Origin: Corbicula japonica
Lineage: Eukaryota; Mollusca; Bivalvia; Venerida; Cyrenidae
DNA length: 64,000 bases
Direction: 5' to 3'
Assembly: GCA_038501625.1 (NCBI GenBank)
Contig: JAZAYU010001061.1
Location: 1-64,000, forward strand
The notes under the pieces are model-generated. The model saw only the letters and a list, made by a program, of their open reading frames with translations, searched no databases and was not told the origin of the DNA. The translations under genes and the position numbers were made by a program. Positions 46,500 to 57,650 of this stretch are shown here, piece by piece (the first letter of the stretch is position 1; each line of letters starts with the position of its first letter).

Positions 46500-47700
46500 A
46501 ATATTTTTGAATGCAGGAAAATAATATAGAAATAGCAGAGCAGAATATCTAACAATACTCCAAAATAAAGAATATTCAAATCTATTTATAGAACTTAAAC
46601 ATTACATCCAATGATGGAAAAGCAATTTACTCACTTTAGCGTGAGTGAATTGATTATTTTCCTAAACCCATAATACATAAAAACACAAACAAAATCTAGG
46701 TTCACGGCATTGTATTCAGCGGTTATTTACAATTTAATTTTCAAAACTCTGCATTGTTTAAATTCAAGTTGGGCAGCAACCATCTGTATGGGGTGGACAT
46801 CCGTTGTCGAAGTAAAGTTATCTATAAATTTCTGACTTCGGTAGTCTTGGCTCGTTATCTGTCCGATAAATGTTTTCAAAAAATTATAACATCATCTGGA
46901 TAAAACCTCATCTAAACTAAAGTTTGAACCTCAAAGCAGTAATTGCTTTAAAATAACCTTGTTCTTTACATATTTAAACTAAACATTTTGTTTAAGACTC
47001 TAAGAATAGAACAAACCCAAAACAAACGTCAACCTGAAATTAAAATAAATCGGTAATTTACAAAGTTATTTCGATGTTCAGGTCGTTGTTTTCAGCTGGA
47101 ATTTCGAATTAAAGAGGGACGACAAATCGACAAATACTGTTTGCAAATACTGTATATATTACTTATCGCTGAAAATAAATCGTCAAATGTCTCAATGTTT
47201 ATTAGTATACCTTTACCCTTTAAAAAGAAAGTACTTATTTTCAACAAAAACAAATCAATTATACACATCTGACAAACTTCAAATTTTAATCATGAACAAA
47301 ATCGGACGTTGGTCTCCGCTGTCGCTTAGTTAATGTAAGATTTCTCCAAACATTAAAAAAGTCAAGGTCAGTTGATGTGGGAAGACATGTTTTCTAACGC
47401 TCTGGTAGAAAAATTGAAAATTTGGCGAAAACGTCAATAAAAAAACAAACACTCGTACAAAAAAAGTTTGGAAACAATCCTTAGACATATTTAGTTGAGT
47501 TATGGATTAAAGGACTTAATAGTTTGCATAACACGGAGGATTTATTATGACTCTAAACCGGTTCTCACGTGTATAGGTGTGGTATGGACAGTCATGCATT
47601 GAAGTAATTTAACACAGTGAAATTTTTATAGTGTTTGTGGATTGTTAAATGGATCAAAAATTAAAGGACTAACAGAGTAAACTCGTAAGTCGACATTTAA
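46500..47700. other. Upstream EGFR intron, nothing supported
   Basis: AT-rich sequence without an exon, TIR or repeat unit that I can support. Confidence 0.4.
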
Positions 47701-47744
47701 TAATCATTCCTTCAGAGGCTGTTTTTCCTCGAATCTCGTCCAAA

Positions 47745-48775
47745 ATGGCGACGGTTAGCGCGAAGAAAACAAGAAGCGGTAAACATTCAGAGTCAAGTAC
47801 TCCCACAGAACCCCAGTCAGAGGGAGAAAAAGCTGAAAAACAAAAAAAAATAGACTCCTTGTTATCCTCGTCTAAACAAGTAGGGGAAAAAGAATTGAAT
47901 ATACAAGACATATTAAGTGTCGTCAAAGCGCTGGAAAGGATTGTAAATAAGTTAGCTTCAGAAGAATATATTGACAAGCGGCTGGAGAAGTAAGTTACTG
48001 TGGACTTTGTAGATAAAAGTTTCAACGCATTAAAAGAAAGTTTCACTACTCAAATAGTCCGAGATAGACAAGGTGCACGAACAGTTAAGACAGGTTTAAG
48101 CAAAAATTACGGAAATAGAAAGCCTGAAAACCGAATTAAGTGACTCGAACATAAAAGTAGAGAATACTCTTGAAAGCAACGCCGAGATCGTGGCTGAAAA
48201 CAAAGCTTTGAAAGACAAGCTGAAAGATAGAGACATTTGGCTCAAAGATCACGAATCAAAAATTAACAACCTTGAGAAATATACCAGAAATACAGTGTGA
48301 GAATCTATGGGATAACAGACTCTGATAAAAATGAAAGCGCAGAGATGAGCAGAGATCATGTGATTAAAATTGTTAATGAAAAGCTGAAGATGACCCCAAA
48401 GATAACTCCGGCGGATATTGACATCGCTCATAGAAAAGGACAGTATAAAAAAGACGACAACCGCCCCTTGATATTTAAATATGTGTCAAAGGCACTGAAG
48501 AAACGGATTCTCAAGCTCAGGAGACAACTAAAAGGATCTCCTTTAGTGATACGTGAAGACCTCACGACGAAAAACGCAAAGCTTCTCGAAAACGTGTCTT
48601 CGAAACCGGAGGTAGAAAGTGCGTGGACGGACGAAGGACTACGTGTCATCGCCCAGCTTATTGATGGAAGGAAGATAAGTTTTGACATTCACTCCGATCT
48701 GTCATAAGACCTTATCCCCTCCGATAGACTGAAAGCGCTACAGGAGGCTCGGAAGATTAAAAGTGTTAGGCTATA
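47745..48775 (+). pseudogene. LINE (L1/Tx1-like) ORF1 protein, broken
   Basis: It starts MATVSAKKTRSGKHSESSTP. A frameshift or stop near 47993 is followed by a coiled coil (about 48100-48290: EIESLKTELSDSN..., KALKDKLKDRD..., HESKINNLEKYTR). A shifted frame then gives VRIYGITDSDKNESAEMSRD and later IAHRKGQYKKDDNRPLIFKY, the RRM-like and C-terminal parts of L1/Tx1 ORF1 (nucleic-acid chaperone). An in-frame TAA at 48705 precedes ARKIKSVRL and a second TAA at 48775. No ORF2 follows within the next kilobase, which is unusual because L1-like elements are normally 5'-truncated. It could be an orphan or rearranged copy. Confidence 0.75.
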
Positions 48776-49107
48776 AACGAATAGGACGTAAACAAAACAC
48801 ACGTGTATATATTTACAAATATATGCAAATAAAACATTTCTAAACTAGCGATTGGCTGAACTTTAGATATGCTTACTGTAGGGCCTTTTATAAAACATCA
48901 TGCGACCGAGTTTTTGTAAGGTATTTTTCTATTGGTCAGTGCACTATAAATTGACACATGTCGTAAGCGACCCTGATAGCTGTGTACAAATTGACAGATT
49001 GATAAAGTTAGTTGGTAATAGTTTTTGCGATACGTTTTCACAAATATACAGCAAATCCTGCATTGCTAGACTATCTTTGATATCTTTAGTAATTAGCTCT
49101 AAATAAA

Positions 49108-49533
49108 CAAATGATAGTGTCTCTAGCTGGGAGCGAACCCGCACCGTCACGGCGACAGCGCGTAGCCCTGCAATTCCTGCGACGCAACCAATTGAGCTAA
49201 CCGGGACAACCTAAAAAAAGGTTGATCGGATGGCCCTGATATAAGTAACAATCACTGCATGACATCGGTAACGGGTTATTTTACTGATAACAGTACTGAC
49301 TTTATGTACGGGGAGACTTTTACGGCCGCCACACTGCACAAATAGCGCTACTGTGAATTTCAAATGATAGTGTCTCTAGCTGGGAGCGAACCCGCACCGT
49401 CACGGCGACAGCGCCTAACCCTGCAATTCCTGCGACGCAACCAATAGAGCTAACCGGGACAACCCCAAAAAAGGTTGATCGGATAGCCCTGATATACGTA
49501 ACAATCACTGCATGACATCGGTAACGGGTTATT
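49108..49533 (-). repeat. Duplicated SINE-bearing unit (2 x 173 bp)
   Basis: Two copies (49108-49280, 49361-49533), more than 95% identical by eye. Each holds a minus-strand tRNA-like head (A-box 'gttagctcaattggttgcgt', B-box 'gcgggttcgctcccagc') and a shared tail 'gataagggctatccgatcaa'-like text ending in 'gttaccgatgtcatgcagtg'. Copies differ by a few bases in the tRNA variable part, so the duplication is recent. Confidence 0.8.
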
Positions 49534-49577
49534 AAATATGTACAATCAGGTCTACAGGACACCATATTTTAGATATA

Positions 49578-50271
49578 CACTCACCGGCATTTCTAATTAC
49601 ACACTTTTTATAGACGAAAATAACTATCAAAACATGGTGTTTATGGTAATTGGTTATAACGGGAGTTGTACCTGGAGTTTATGTCTAATCGTAGCACGTT
49701 ACACGAAAATCCCCATTCGAGTTCATTCATGCGAGACGAAAATTTGAAATCAGCATTTTCCTCGTGCACACATGTACAAAATGTTAGGCAAGTTTGAATT
49801 TAGCCAAAATCATTAGAATTCTAGCCAGAGATAAAAAGGCCGGTATAAAAACTCACAAAAAATGGCGCGTATGACTTTGGTAGAGAGAGCGCGTGCCGTT
49901 GGAATGCTCCAAGCTGGCACGTCAGTAAGACAGGTAAGTTACAATTCTTTACCTTCATTTTACTGCCCTTAAATTGTTTTAATTAGAATAACTACGGCAT
50001 AACGTTGATATTACGATGATTGAATACCATGTTGAGTGTACGAAAATGACGTAACGCGATGCACGTGACGTCATATTCGGCGACGGTCATTTACGCTACA
50101 AATGCTTTCACAGAACTATTTTATTGTGCAATTAGTTTAAGAATGTCAGTGCTATAATAATTCGCTGTTAAAACTTAATCCAATTACTTTTTTCAGATTT
50201 TAGAAAAAGTCAAATATTTTGATAGTTATTTTCGTCTATAAAAAGTGTGTAATTAGATATGCCGGTGAGTG
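49578..50271 (+). mobile_element. Tc1/mariner-type transposon, 694 bp, non-autonomous
   Basis: Terminal inverted repeats of 55 bp (49578-49632 and 50217-50271) beginning CACTCACCGGCAT; 54 of 55 positions match. Both ends abut a TA dinucleotide (49576-49577, 50272-50273), as expected for a Tc1/mariner target duplication. Inside, a TATA-like 'ggtataaaaac' precedes an ATG frame. The interior has no full transposase, so it relies on another copy to move. Confidence 0.85.
49862..49933 (+). pseudogene. Transposase helix-turn-helix first exon remnant
   Basis: 24 codons, MARMTLVERARAVGMLQAGT then SVRQ, running into a strong donor CAG|GTAAGT. The 'ERARAVGMLQAG-S-R' pattern is the first helix-turn-helix of Tc1/mariner and related transposases. 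No downstream DDE exon lies within the TIRs. Transcription could start at the TATA-like box about 20 bp upstream (inference). Confidence 0.6.
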
Positions 50272-50344
50272 TATTGACATTAGGAGAAATTATAACACAC
50301 ATGTACATAATATTGACACTTTTTATTTACCTGCCTGTCGATGA

Positions 50345-50720
50345 AGTTTGCAGCTGTGCTGATGTTATGGCAGTCAGTGTTGTAAAAGTTGGTTTCTTTT
50401 CTCCTCTATTGGAATAAGATGACTTTTTAAATAAATGAATGATGTCATTGATGAAAAATTGATTAAATCATAATGTATATAATTGTATCATGTACATGGA
50501 TGTTTTTTTTTTCTATTTAGTTTTAGAGCTCTGTCCTGCTGAGATGACAGTCAGGGTTGTGAAAATAGGTTTCGTTTTTTCTTTCAGGTGTACACAACAT
50601 TTGAAATACATAAACAGGAGGATAAATCAAAAGTACATCTACACAGAATTAATTTACCTGTTCATTTTATCTATTTAGTTGTAGCTGTGCTGCTGTGATG
50701 ACAGTGTTGTGAATTTATGT
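50345..50720 (+). repeat. Three copies of an exon-like segment
   Basis: 'gcagctgtgctgatgttatg' + 'gcagtcagtgttgtaaaagt' recurs in variants at about 50350-50400, 50520-50580 and 50675-50720. Copies two and three follow 'ttctatttag' and 'tatctatttag', which look like splice acceptors. Period about 155-175 bp. Confidence 0.6.
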
Positions 50721-50782
50721 CTCCACTGTCGTGTAACAGCTGCCCTGTACCAAATAGTGGGTACCCCGTGGCAGTCCGCAAG

Positions 50783-50808
50783 ATGGCGACCAGTTTAGCG
50801 ACGAAAAG
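50783..50808 (+). promoter_or_regulatory. YY1-like start site with ATG and splice donor (left arm)
   Basis: CAAGATGGCGACC matches the classic YY1-type initiator/translation-start motif. The ATG opens MATSLATK and meets donor AAG|GTATGT. The mirror copy at 57849-57875 on the minus strand has the same motif and donor, but a TAA follows the fourth codon. They could be 5' exons of a gene duplicated head-to-head. No second exon is recognised. Confidence 0.4.
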
Positions 50809-52872
50809 GTATGTGCTATTTTGTTTCCAATTTGTATGCATACTGTAAGGTATAGACTTGTATACTTGGATCATATCATGAAACGGATTGTTGATTGATT
50901 AAATGATTGCTTGTTTTATTGCCCGTGTGTCTGTTTGACCCTGTAATTGATAAAATAAATGACCTTATTGGCTATTTCAAAATTGAAGCGAGAGCGTCGA
51001 CTGATTTCGGCTTTTTTTTTTCTATGACAACTTTGTTTTTCTCGTAATATGTGATATCCCTTTGAAGCGCCTCTAATTGCATATCTTGTGGTATAACTAT
51101 TAAACTGAACAATTATTTTGTTTTTAAGAAAATGCGATTCAAACAAATTGTTGTTGGTACTTTGTACCGCCCCTCGGATTTTAAGAGGGTACCTTGTATG
51201 GTCGTTTGATTAGTGTCAAAAAAGGTACCCTGTATGGTCTACTTTTCCATAAAAAACAGCTACCCTGTAGAACTCATTTCTTCTTCATTTTATGACCAAT
51301 TTGTATGTGGCATATTATATCTATAAATGTTATCTTTACCACTGGCCGTTCCTATATGCAGCCGGCAACACTGAAGTTGTGTTTTTGTACATTGTGCTAT
51401 GTTATCGTTACAAATATAATCTCAAGTTCTCTCTTCCTCTGTATTAATACACTATTATAGGCCTATGATCCAGGTGTTCAACGAAAACCTTTTATCATAA
51501 TCTTGATTCGGCGGGCGGGCGGATGTCCACTCAATAACTTGAGTTTGCTTTGGCCTACGCCACACTTTAAAATTTGTGTCGGTAGTTTTTTTGAAGAGAA
51601 ACAGTTTTCTCCAGGAGACCTTATCGATACAGCGTATCGCCAAGGACTCGAATCGCAATATACCGGTAATACCGCCCACAAGTAGTCATTCACCTTGATC
51701 ACATCTGGGTAGCAGTCCCGAGTAGTCTTCAAAAAAAAACTACCCACACAGAAAGTTTGGCGTAGGCCAAAGCAAACTCAAGTTATTGAGACGACACCCG
51801 CCCGCCCCCCGAATCAAGATTGTAAGGGACTCTGGTGAAACGACAAACGATATGCGGCAGCTGTCTTTCTTTATTTTTTTCTATAACTATGCCGTAAAGA
51901 CGATTCTCTAAAATATACAAACAAACACACATGCATTCAAATATTCACAAATATTACATATAATATTACATATTATATGATTAGCATTTCATATTAATAT
52001 TGTTTATAAATACAAAACATTACATAAATAAATACCAAATGCTTAAATAAATATGTTACTGATAAATATGATTACAATAACTGATGATTATGAAATTTGT
52101 AAACTGTTTTAAAAATAAAAAACTTTCTTACCGATTTTGATCTGAACCCAACCCAAGTTCCTTAACATAAAACAACTGAATACCGGCAGGGCGGAAACGG
52201 CTTCAGACGTCTGCAGGACGTCGGCGTACTACGACGTGGCTCCAAATTCCAATTATATTTTCATAATTCCGCGCCTACGTTGTACACGACGTCCCGCAAA
52301 ATAAATATATATAATAATAAATAATTTTCTCAGAAAAGGATTTAACAAAGATTATGATAAAAGGTTTTCGTTGAACACCTGGATCTACGGCCTATACTAG
52401 TGTATTAATAAGGAGGAAAAGAGAACTTGAGATTATATTTTTAACGATAAAATGGCACAATGAACAAAAACACAACTTCAGTGTTTCCGGCTGCATAAAG
52501 GAACGGCCAGTGATAAAGATAACATTTATAGATATATAATATGCCATATAAAAATTGGTCATAAAATGAAGAAGAAATGAGTTCTACAGGGTAGCTGTTT
52601 TTATGGAAAAGTAGATCATACAGGGTTCCTTTTTCGACACCAATCAAACGACCATACAAGGTACCCTCTAAAAATCCGAGGGGCGGTACACGGTACCCAC
52701 AACAATTTTTTCGAATCGCATTTTCTAAAAAGCAAAATAATTGTTCAGTTTAATAGCTATACCACAAGATAGGTAATTAGAGGCGCTTTAAAGGGATATC
52801 ACATATTATGAGAACAACAAAGTTGTCTTAGAATAAAACAAGAGCCAGTCGGAAACGACAGCACGCTCGACT

Positions 52873-55855
52873 ATTCGAAGTCAGACATATTTAAGCACAT
52901 TTAAAACTGGGCTTCATTTAAACTGGGGAGTGATTCAGGAGTTTATGACACCCAACACACACACATGAACAAAAGTTTCTTAATCCAAATTAGGAAATCA
53001 ATAAATTACACTTAATTTATTATTGTAGTTTTTTAGAGGATTTACACAACCCAGTCCATACACCCCTGCCCACCTATAGTGTGGTGTAGTATAGTAAGGT
53101 ATGGTATTGTTGTTGGTGGTGTTGTTGACGGTGTTGTTGTTGGTGGTGTTGTTGTTGTTATTAGGGTTTTTGTTGGTTGTGTTGTTGGTGTTGTTGTTGT
53201 TGTGGTGGGTGGGTGGTGGTGGTGGGTGGTGGTGGTGGGTAGTGGTGGTGGTTGGTGGTGGTGGGTGGGTGGGTATGGGGTGGGTGGGGGTGGGGTGGGT
53301 GGGTGGATGTGGGGTGGTGGTGGGTGGGTGGATGGGGGCAGTGGGTGAGTGGGTGGTGGGTGGGTGGTGGTGGTGGGGGGTGGTGGGTGGGTGGGTGTGG
53401 GAGGTGGGTGGTGGTGGTGGGTGCTGGTGGTGGGTTGTGGTGTGGTGTGGTGTGGTGGGTGGTGGTGGGTGGGTGGTGGTGGGGGGTGGTGGGTGGGTGG
53501 GTGGGTGTGGGGTTGGTGGGTGTGGAGTGGGTGGTGGTGGTGGAAGGTGGTGGTTGGAGGTGGGTGTGGGGTGGGTGGGTGTGGGGTGGGTGGGTGGGGT
53601 TGGTGGGTGTGGGGTGGGTTGTGGTGGTGGGGGTGCTGGTGGGTGGTGGTGGGTGGGTGGGTGTTGTGTGGGTGGTGGTGTGGTGTGGTGTGGTGTATTC
53701 GAAGTCAGACATTTAAGCACATTTAAAACTGGGCTTCATTTAAACTGGGGAGTGATTCAGGAGTTTATGACACCCAACACACACACATGAACAAAAGTTT
53801 CTTAATCCAAGTTAGGAAATCAGTAAATTACACTTAATTTATTATTGTAGTTTTTTTAGATGGTTTACACAACCCAGTCCAAACACCCCTGCCCACCTAT
53901 AGTGTGGTGTAGTATAGTAAGGTATGGTATTGTTGTTGGTGGTGTTGTTGACGGTGTTGTTGTTGGTGGTGTTGTTGTTGTTATTAGGGTTTTTGTTGGT
54001 TGTGTTGTTAATGTTGTTGTTGTTGTTGGTGTTGTTGTCAGTGTTGTTGCTGTTGGTGGTGGTTGTTGATGCTATTGTTGGTGTTGATGTTGTTGTTGGT
54101 GGTGTTGTTGACGGTGTTGTTGGTGGTGTAGTTGTTGTTATTTGTGTTATTGTTGGTTGTGTTGTTGGAGTTATTGTTGGTGGTGGTGTTGGTGGTATGT
54201 GGTGGGTGGTGGTGGTAGTGTGGTGTGGTGTGGTGGGTGGGTGGTGGTGTTGGGTGGTGGGTAGTGGTAGGGGGTGGTGGTGGGTGGTGGTGGGTGGGTG
54301 GGTGTGGGGTGGGTGGGGTGGTGGTGGGTGGGTGGGTGTGGGAGGTGGATGGTGGTGGTGGGTTGTGGTGTGGTGTGGTGTGGTGGGTGGTGGTGGGTGG
54401 GTGGTGGTGGGGGTGGTGGGTGGGTGGGTGTGGGGTTGGTGGGTGTGGAGTGGGTGGTGGTGGTGGAAGGTGGTGGTTGGAGGTGGGTGCGGGGTGGGTG
54501 GGTGTGGGGTGGGTGGGTGGGGTGGGTGGGTGTGGGGTGGGTGGTGGTGGTGGGGGTGCTGGTGGGTGGTGGTGGGTGGGTGGGTGTGGTGTGGGTGGTG
54601 GTATGGTGTGGTGTATTCGAAGTCAGACATATTTAAGCACATTTAAAACTTGGCTTCATTTAAACTGGGGAGTGATTCAGGAGTTTATGACACCCAACAC
54701 ACACACATGAACAAAAGTTTCTTAATCCAAGTTAGGAAATCAGTAAATTACACTTAATTTATTATTGTAGTTTTTTTACAGGGTTTATACAACCCAGTCC
54801 ATACACCCCTGCCCACCTATAGTGTGGTGTAGTATAGCAAGGTATGGTATTGTTGTTGGTGGTGTTGTTGACGGTGTTGTTGTTGGTGGTGTTGTTGGTG
54901 TTGTTGTTGTTATTAGGGTTTTTGTTGGTTGTGTTGTTGTTGTTATTGTTGGTGGTGGTGGTGTTTGGTGTTGTTGTCAGTGTTGTTGCTGTTGGTGGTG
55001 GTTGTTGATGCTATTGTTGGTGTTGATGTTGTTGTTGGTGGTGTTGTTGACGGTGTTGTTGGTGGTGCTGTTGTTGTTATTTGTGTTACTGTTGGTTGTG
55101 TTGTTGGAGTTATTGTTGGTGGTGGTGTTGGTTGTATGTGGTGGGTGGTGGTGGTAGTGTGGTGTGATGTGGTGGGTGGGTGGTGGTGGTGGGTGGTGGG
55201 TAGTGGTAGGGGGTGGTGGTGGGTGTTGGGTGGGCGGGGGTGGTGGTGGTTGGGTGGGTGTGGGGTGGTGGTGGGTGGGTGGATGGGTGGGTGGGGGGTT
55301 GGTGGGTGGTTGGTGGGTGGGGAGGCTGGTGGTGGGGGGGTGGTGTGTGGTTGGGTTTGGGAGGGGGGTGGGTGGTGGTGGTGAGTGGTGATGGTGGGTT
55401 GTGGTGTGGTGGGTGGTGGTGATGGGGGGTGGTAGGGGGTGGTGGGTGGGTGGGTGTGGGGTTGGTGGGTGTGGAGTGGGTGGTGGTGGTGGAAGGTGGT
55501 GGTTGGAGGTGGGTGTGGGGTGGTTGGGTGTGTGGTGGGTGGGGTGGGTGGGTGTGGGGTGGGTGGTGGTGGTGGGGGTGCTGATGGGTGGTGGTGGGTG
55601 GGTGGGTGTGGTGTGGGTGGTGTGGTGTGGTGTGGTGTGGTGTGGTGTGGTGTGGTTTAGTATAGTATAGTGTAGTGTAGTGTAGTGTGGTGTGGTGTGG
55701 TGTGGTGTGGTGTGGTGTGGTGTGGTGTGGTGTGGTGTGGTGTGGTGTGGTGTGGTGTGGTGTGGTGTGGTGTAGTATAGTATAGTATAGTATAGTATAG
55801 TAAAGTATAGTATAGAAAAGTATATTATAGTATAGTATAGTATAGTATAACCACT
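52873..55855 (+). repeat. Triplicated unit with extreme G/T-strand bias
   Basis: Units 52873-53696, 53697-54614 and 54615-about 55855. Each begins 'attcgaagtcagacat', then about 220 bp of conserved text ('acttaatttattattgtagt', 'cctgcccacctatagtgtgg'), then (GTT/GGT)n and (GGGTGGTG)n runs hundreds of bases long with almost no C or A. The third is longer, with extra GTT copies. Plus-strand Gly/Val/Trp and minus-strand Pro/His/Thr ORFs here are low-complexity artefacts. Confidence 0.9.
55620..55850 (+). repeat. Pentamer microsatellite GGTGT then TATAG
   Basis: About 30 copies of (TGTGG) with an embedded (TATAG) block, then about 20 copies of (TATAG)n at 55770-55850, at the end of the third large unit. 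Transition copies such as TGTAG show one pentamer turning into the other. Confidence 0.95.
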
Positions 55856-55859
55856 CAAC

Positions 55860-56230
55860 ACTTTCAACCAAAGTATGTTAAGTACATCTGTTTTAAACCT
55901 TTTCTATAGCATTACCTATGAAAAAACACTAATATTCAAACTTAAACCATAATTTCTAAGTCTTAATTCTAATTTCTAAGCGAAAAAGGGCAAAAATTAA
56001 ATATAAAAGCAAGGATGAGTTATGGGCCTTTGAAAATCAACCTGATGTATGATAAAATAAAGGTATACAAAGTTTTAAAATTGTCGTTTTAATAGAATGA
56101 AAGATAACCTTAATTTCTTAGTCTAAAAAGTGCAATAATTTGATATAAATCAAAGAAAGAGTTATGGTTCTTGTCATACATAGTCAGGGTCATGATAGTG
56201 AACAAGTTTCAAAGCTATAGTACAAGAAGT
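55860..56230. other. Transition between pentamer block and 176-bp array
   Basis: Contains only degenerate pieces of the 176-bp unit ('cttagtctaaaaagtgcaat', 'agttatggttcttgtcatac'). Confidence 0.5.
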
Positions 56231-56239
56231 ATGAAATAA

Positions 56240-57650
56240 CTAGCTTGCACGCAAACTTTAACCTGAAATTCTAAGTTGAAAAAGGGCCATAATTTGATTA
56301 AAAATTAAAGAAAGAGTTATGGTTCTTGGAATACACAGTCAGGGTCATGATGGTAAACAAGTGTTGAAAGTTTCAAAGCTATAGTACAAGAAGTATGAAA
56401 GTAACTAGCTTGCACGCAAACTTTAACCTGAAATTCTAAGTTGAAAAAGGGCCATAATTTGAACAAAATGGAAGTTAGAGTTATGCTTCTTGGCATACCC
56501 ACTCGGGATATGATAATGAACAAGTGCTGAAAGTTTCAAAGCTGTAGTATAAGTAGAATGGAAGTTACGGGTTTGTACACTAGCTTGCACGCAAACTTTA
56601 ACCTGAAATTCTAAGTCGAAAAAGGGCTATAATTTTAATAAAATGAAAGTTAGAGTTTTGGTTCTTGGCATACACACTTGGGAGATGATGATGAACAAGT
56701 GTGCCAAGTTTCAAAGTTGTAGTATAAGTAGTATTGAAGTTATGTGTTTGTACAGTAGCTTGCACGCAAACTTTAACCTGAAATTCTAAGTCGAAAAAAG
56801 GGCCATAATTTGATTAAAATGAAAGTTAGAGTTATGGTTCTTGGCATACACACTCGGGACATGATGATGAACAAGTGTGCCAAGTTTCAAAGCTGTAGTA
56901 TTGGTAGTATTGAAGTTATGTGTTTGTACAGTAGCTTGCACGCAAACTTTAACCTGAAATTCTAAGTCGAAAATGGGCTATAATTTTAATAAAATGAAAG
57001 TTAGAGTTTTGGTTCTTTTCATACACACTTGGGAGATGATGATGAACAAGTGTGCCAAGTTTCAAAGTTGTAGTATAAGTAGTATTGAAGTTATGTGTTT
57101 GTACAGTAGCTTGCACGCAAACTTTAACCTGAAATTCTAAGTCGAAAAAAGGGCCATAATTTGATGAAAATGAAAGTTAGAGTTATGGTTCTTGGCATAC
57201 ACACTCGGGACATGATGATGAACAAGTGTGCCAAGTTTCAAAGCTGTAGTATAAGTAGTATTGAAGTTATGTGTTTGTACAGTAGCTTGCACGCAAACTT
57301 TAACCTGAAATTCTAAGTTAAAAAAGGGCCATAATTTGATCAAAATGAAAGTTAGAGTTATGGTTCTTGGCATACACACTCGGGACATGATGATGAACAA
57401 GTGTGCCAAGTTTCAAAGCTGTAGTATAAGTTGTATTGAAGTTATGTGTCTGTACATTAGCATGCACGCAAACTTTAACCTGTTATTCTAAGTCGAAAAA
57501 GGGCCATAATTTAATCAAAATGAAAGTTAGAGTTATGGTTCTTGGCATACATACTCGGGACATGATGATGAACAAGTGTGCCACGTTTTAAAGCTGTAGC
57601 TATAGTAGTTTTTAAGATATCAGTAGGTTGCACGCAAACTTTAACCAAAG
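56240..57650. repeat. 176-bp tandem array
   Basis: Eight to nine copies starting 'gcttgcacgcaaactttaac' at about 56242, 56407, 56583, 56758, 56935, 57108, 57283, 57461 and 57628. It ends in a GC-rich 'gtcgccgacggcgacgccaa' tail. Neighbouring alternate copies (e.g. 56583 and 56935; 56758 and 57108) look more alike than adjacent ones, suggesting a two-unit higher-order step. Confidence 0.9.

Noticed and set aside
47669..48046. Minus-strand 125-codon ORF
   Set aside because: Antisense shadow of the LINE ORF1 remnant on the plus strand.
49119..49207. tRNA gene
   Set aside because: A and B boxes are present, but there is no plausible anticodon stem or acceptor pairing, and the copies have a shared SINE-like tail.
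52998..55871. Long ORFs rich in Pro/His/Thr (minus) or Gly/Val/Trp (plus)
   Set aside because: They fall wholly in G/T-rich simple repeats; all frames are open because stop codons are rare in such text.
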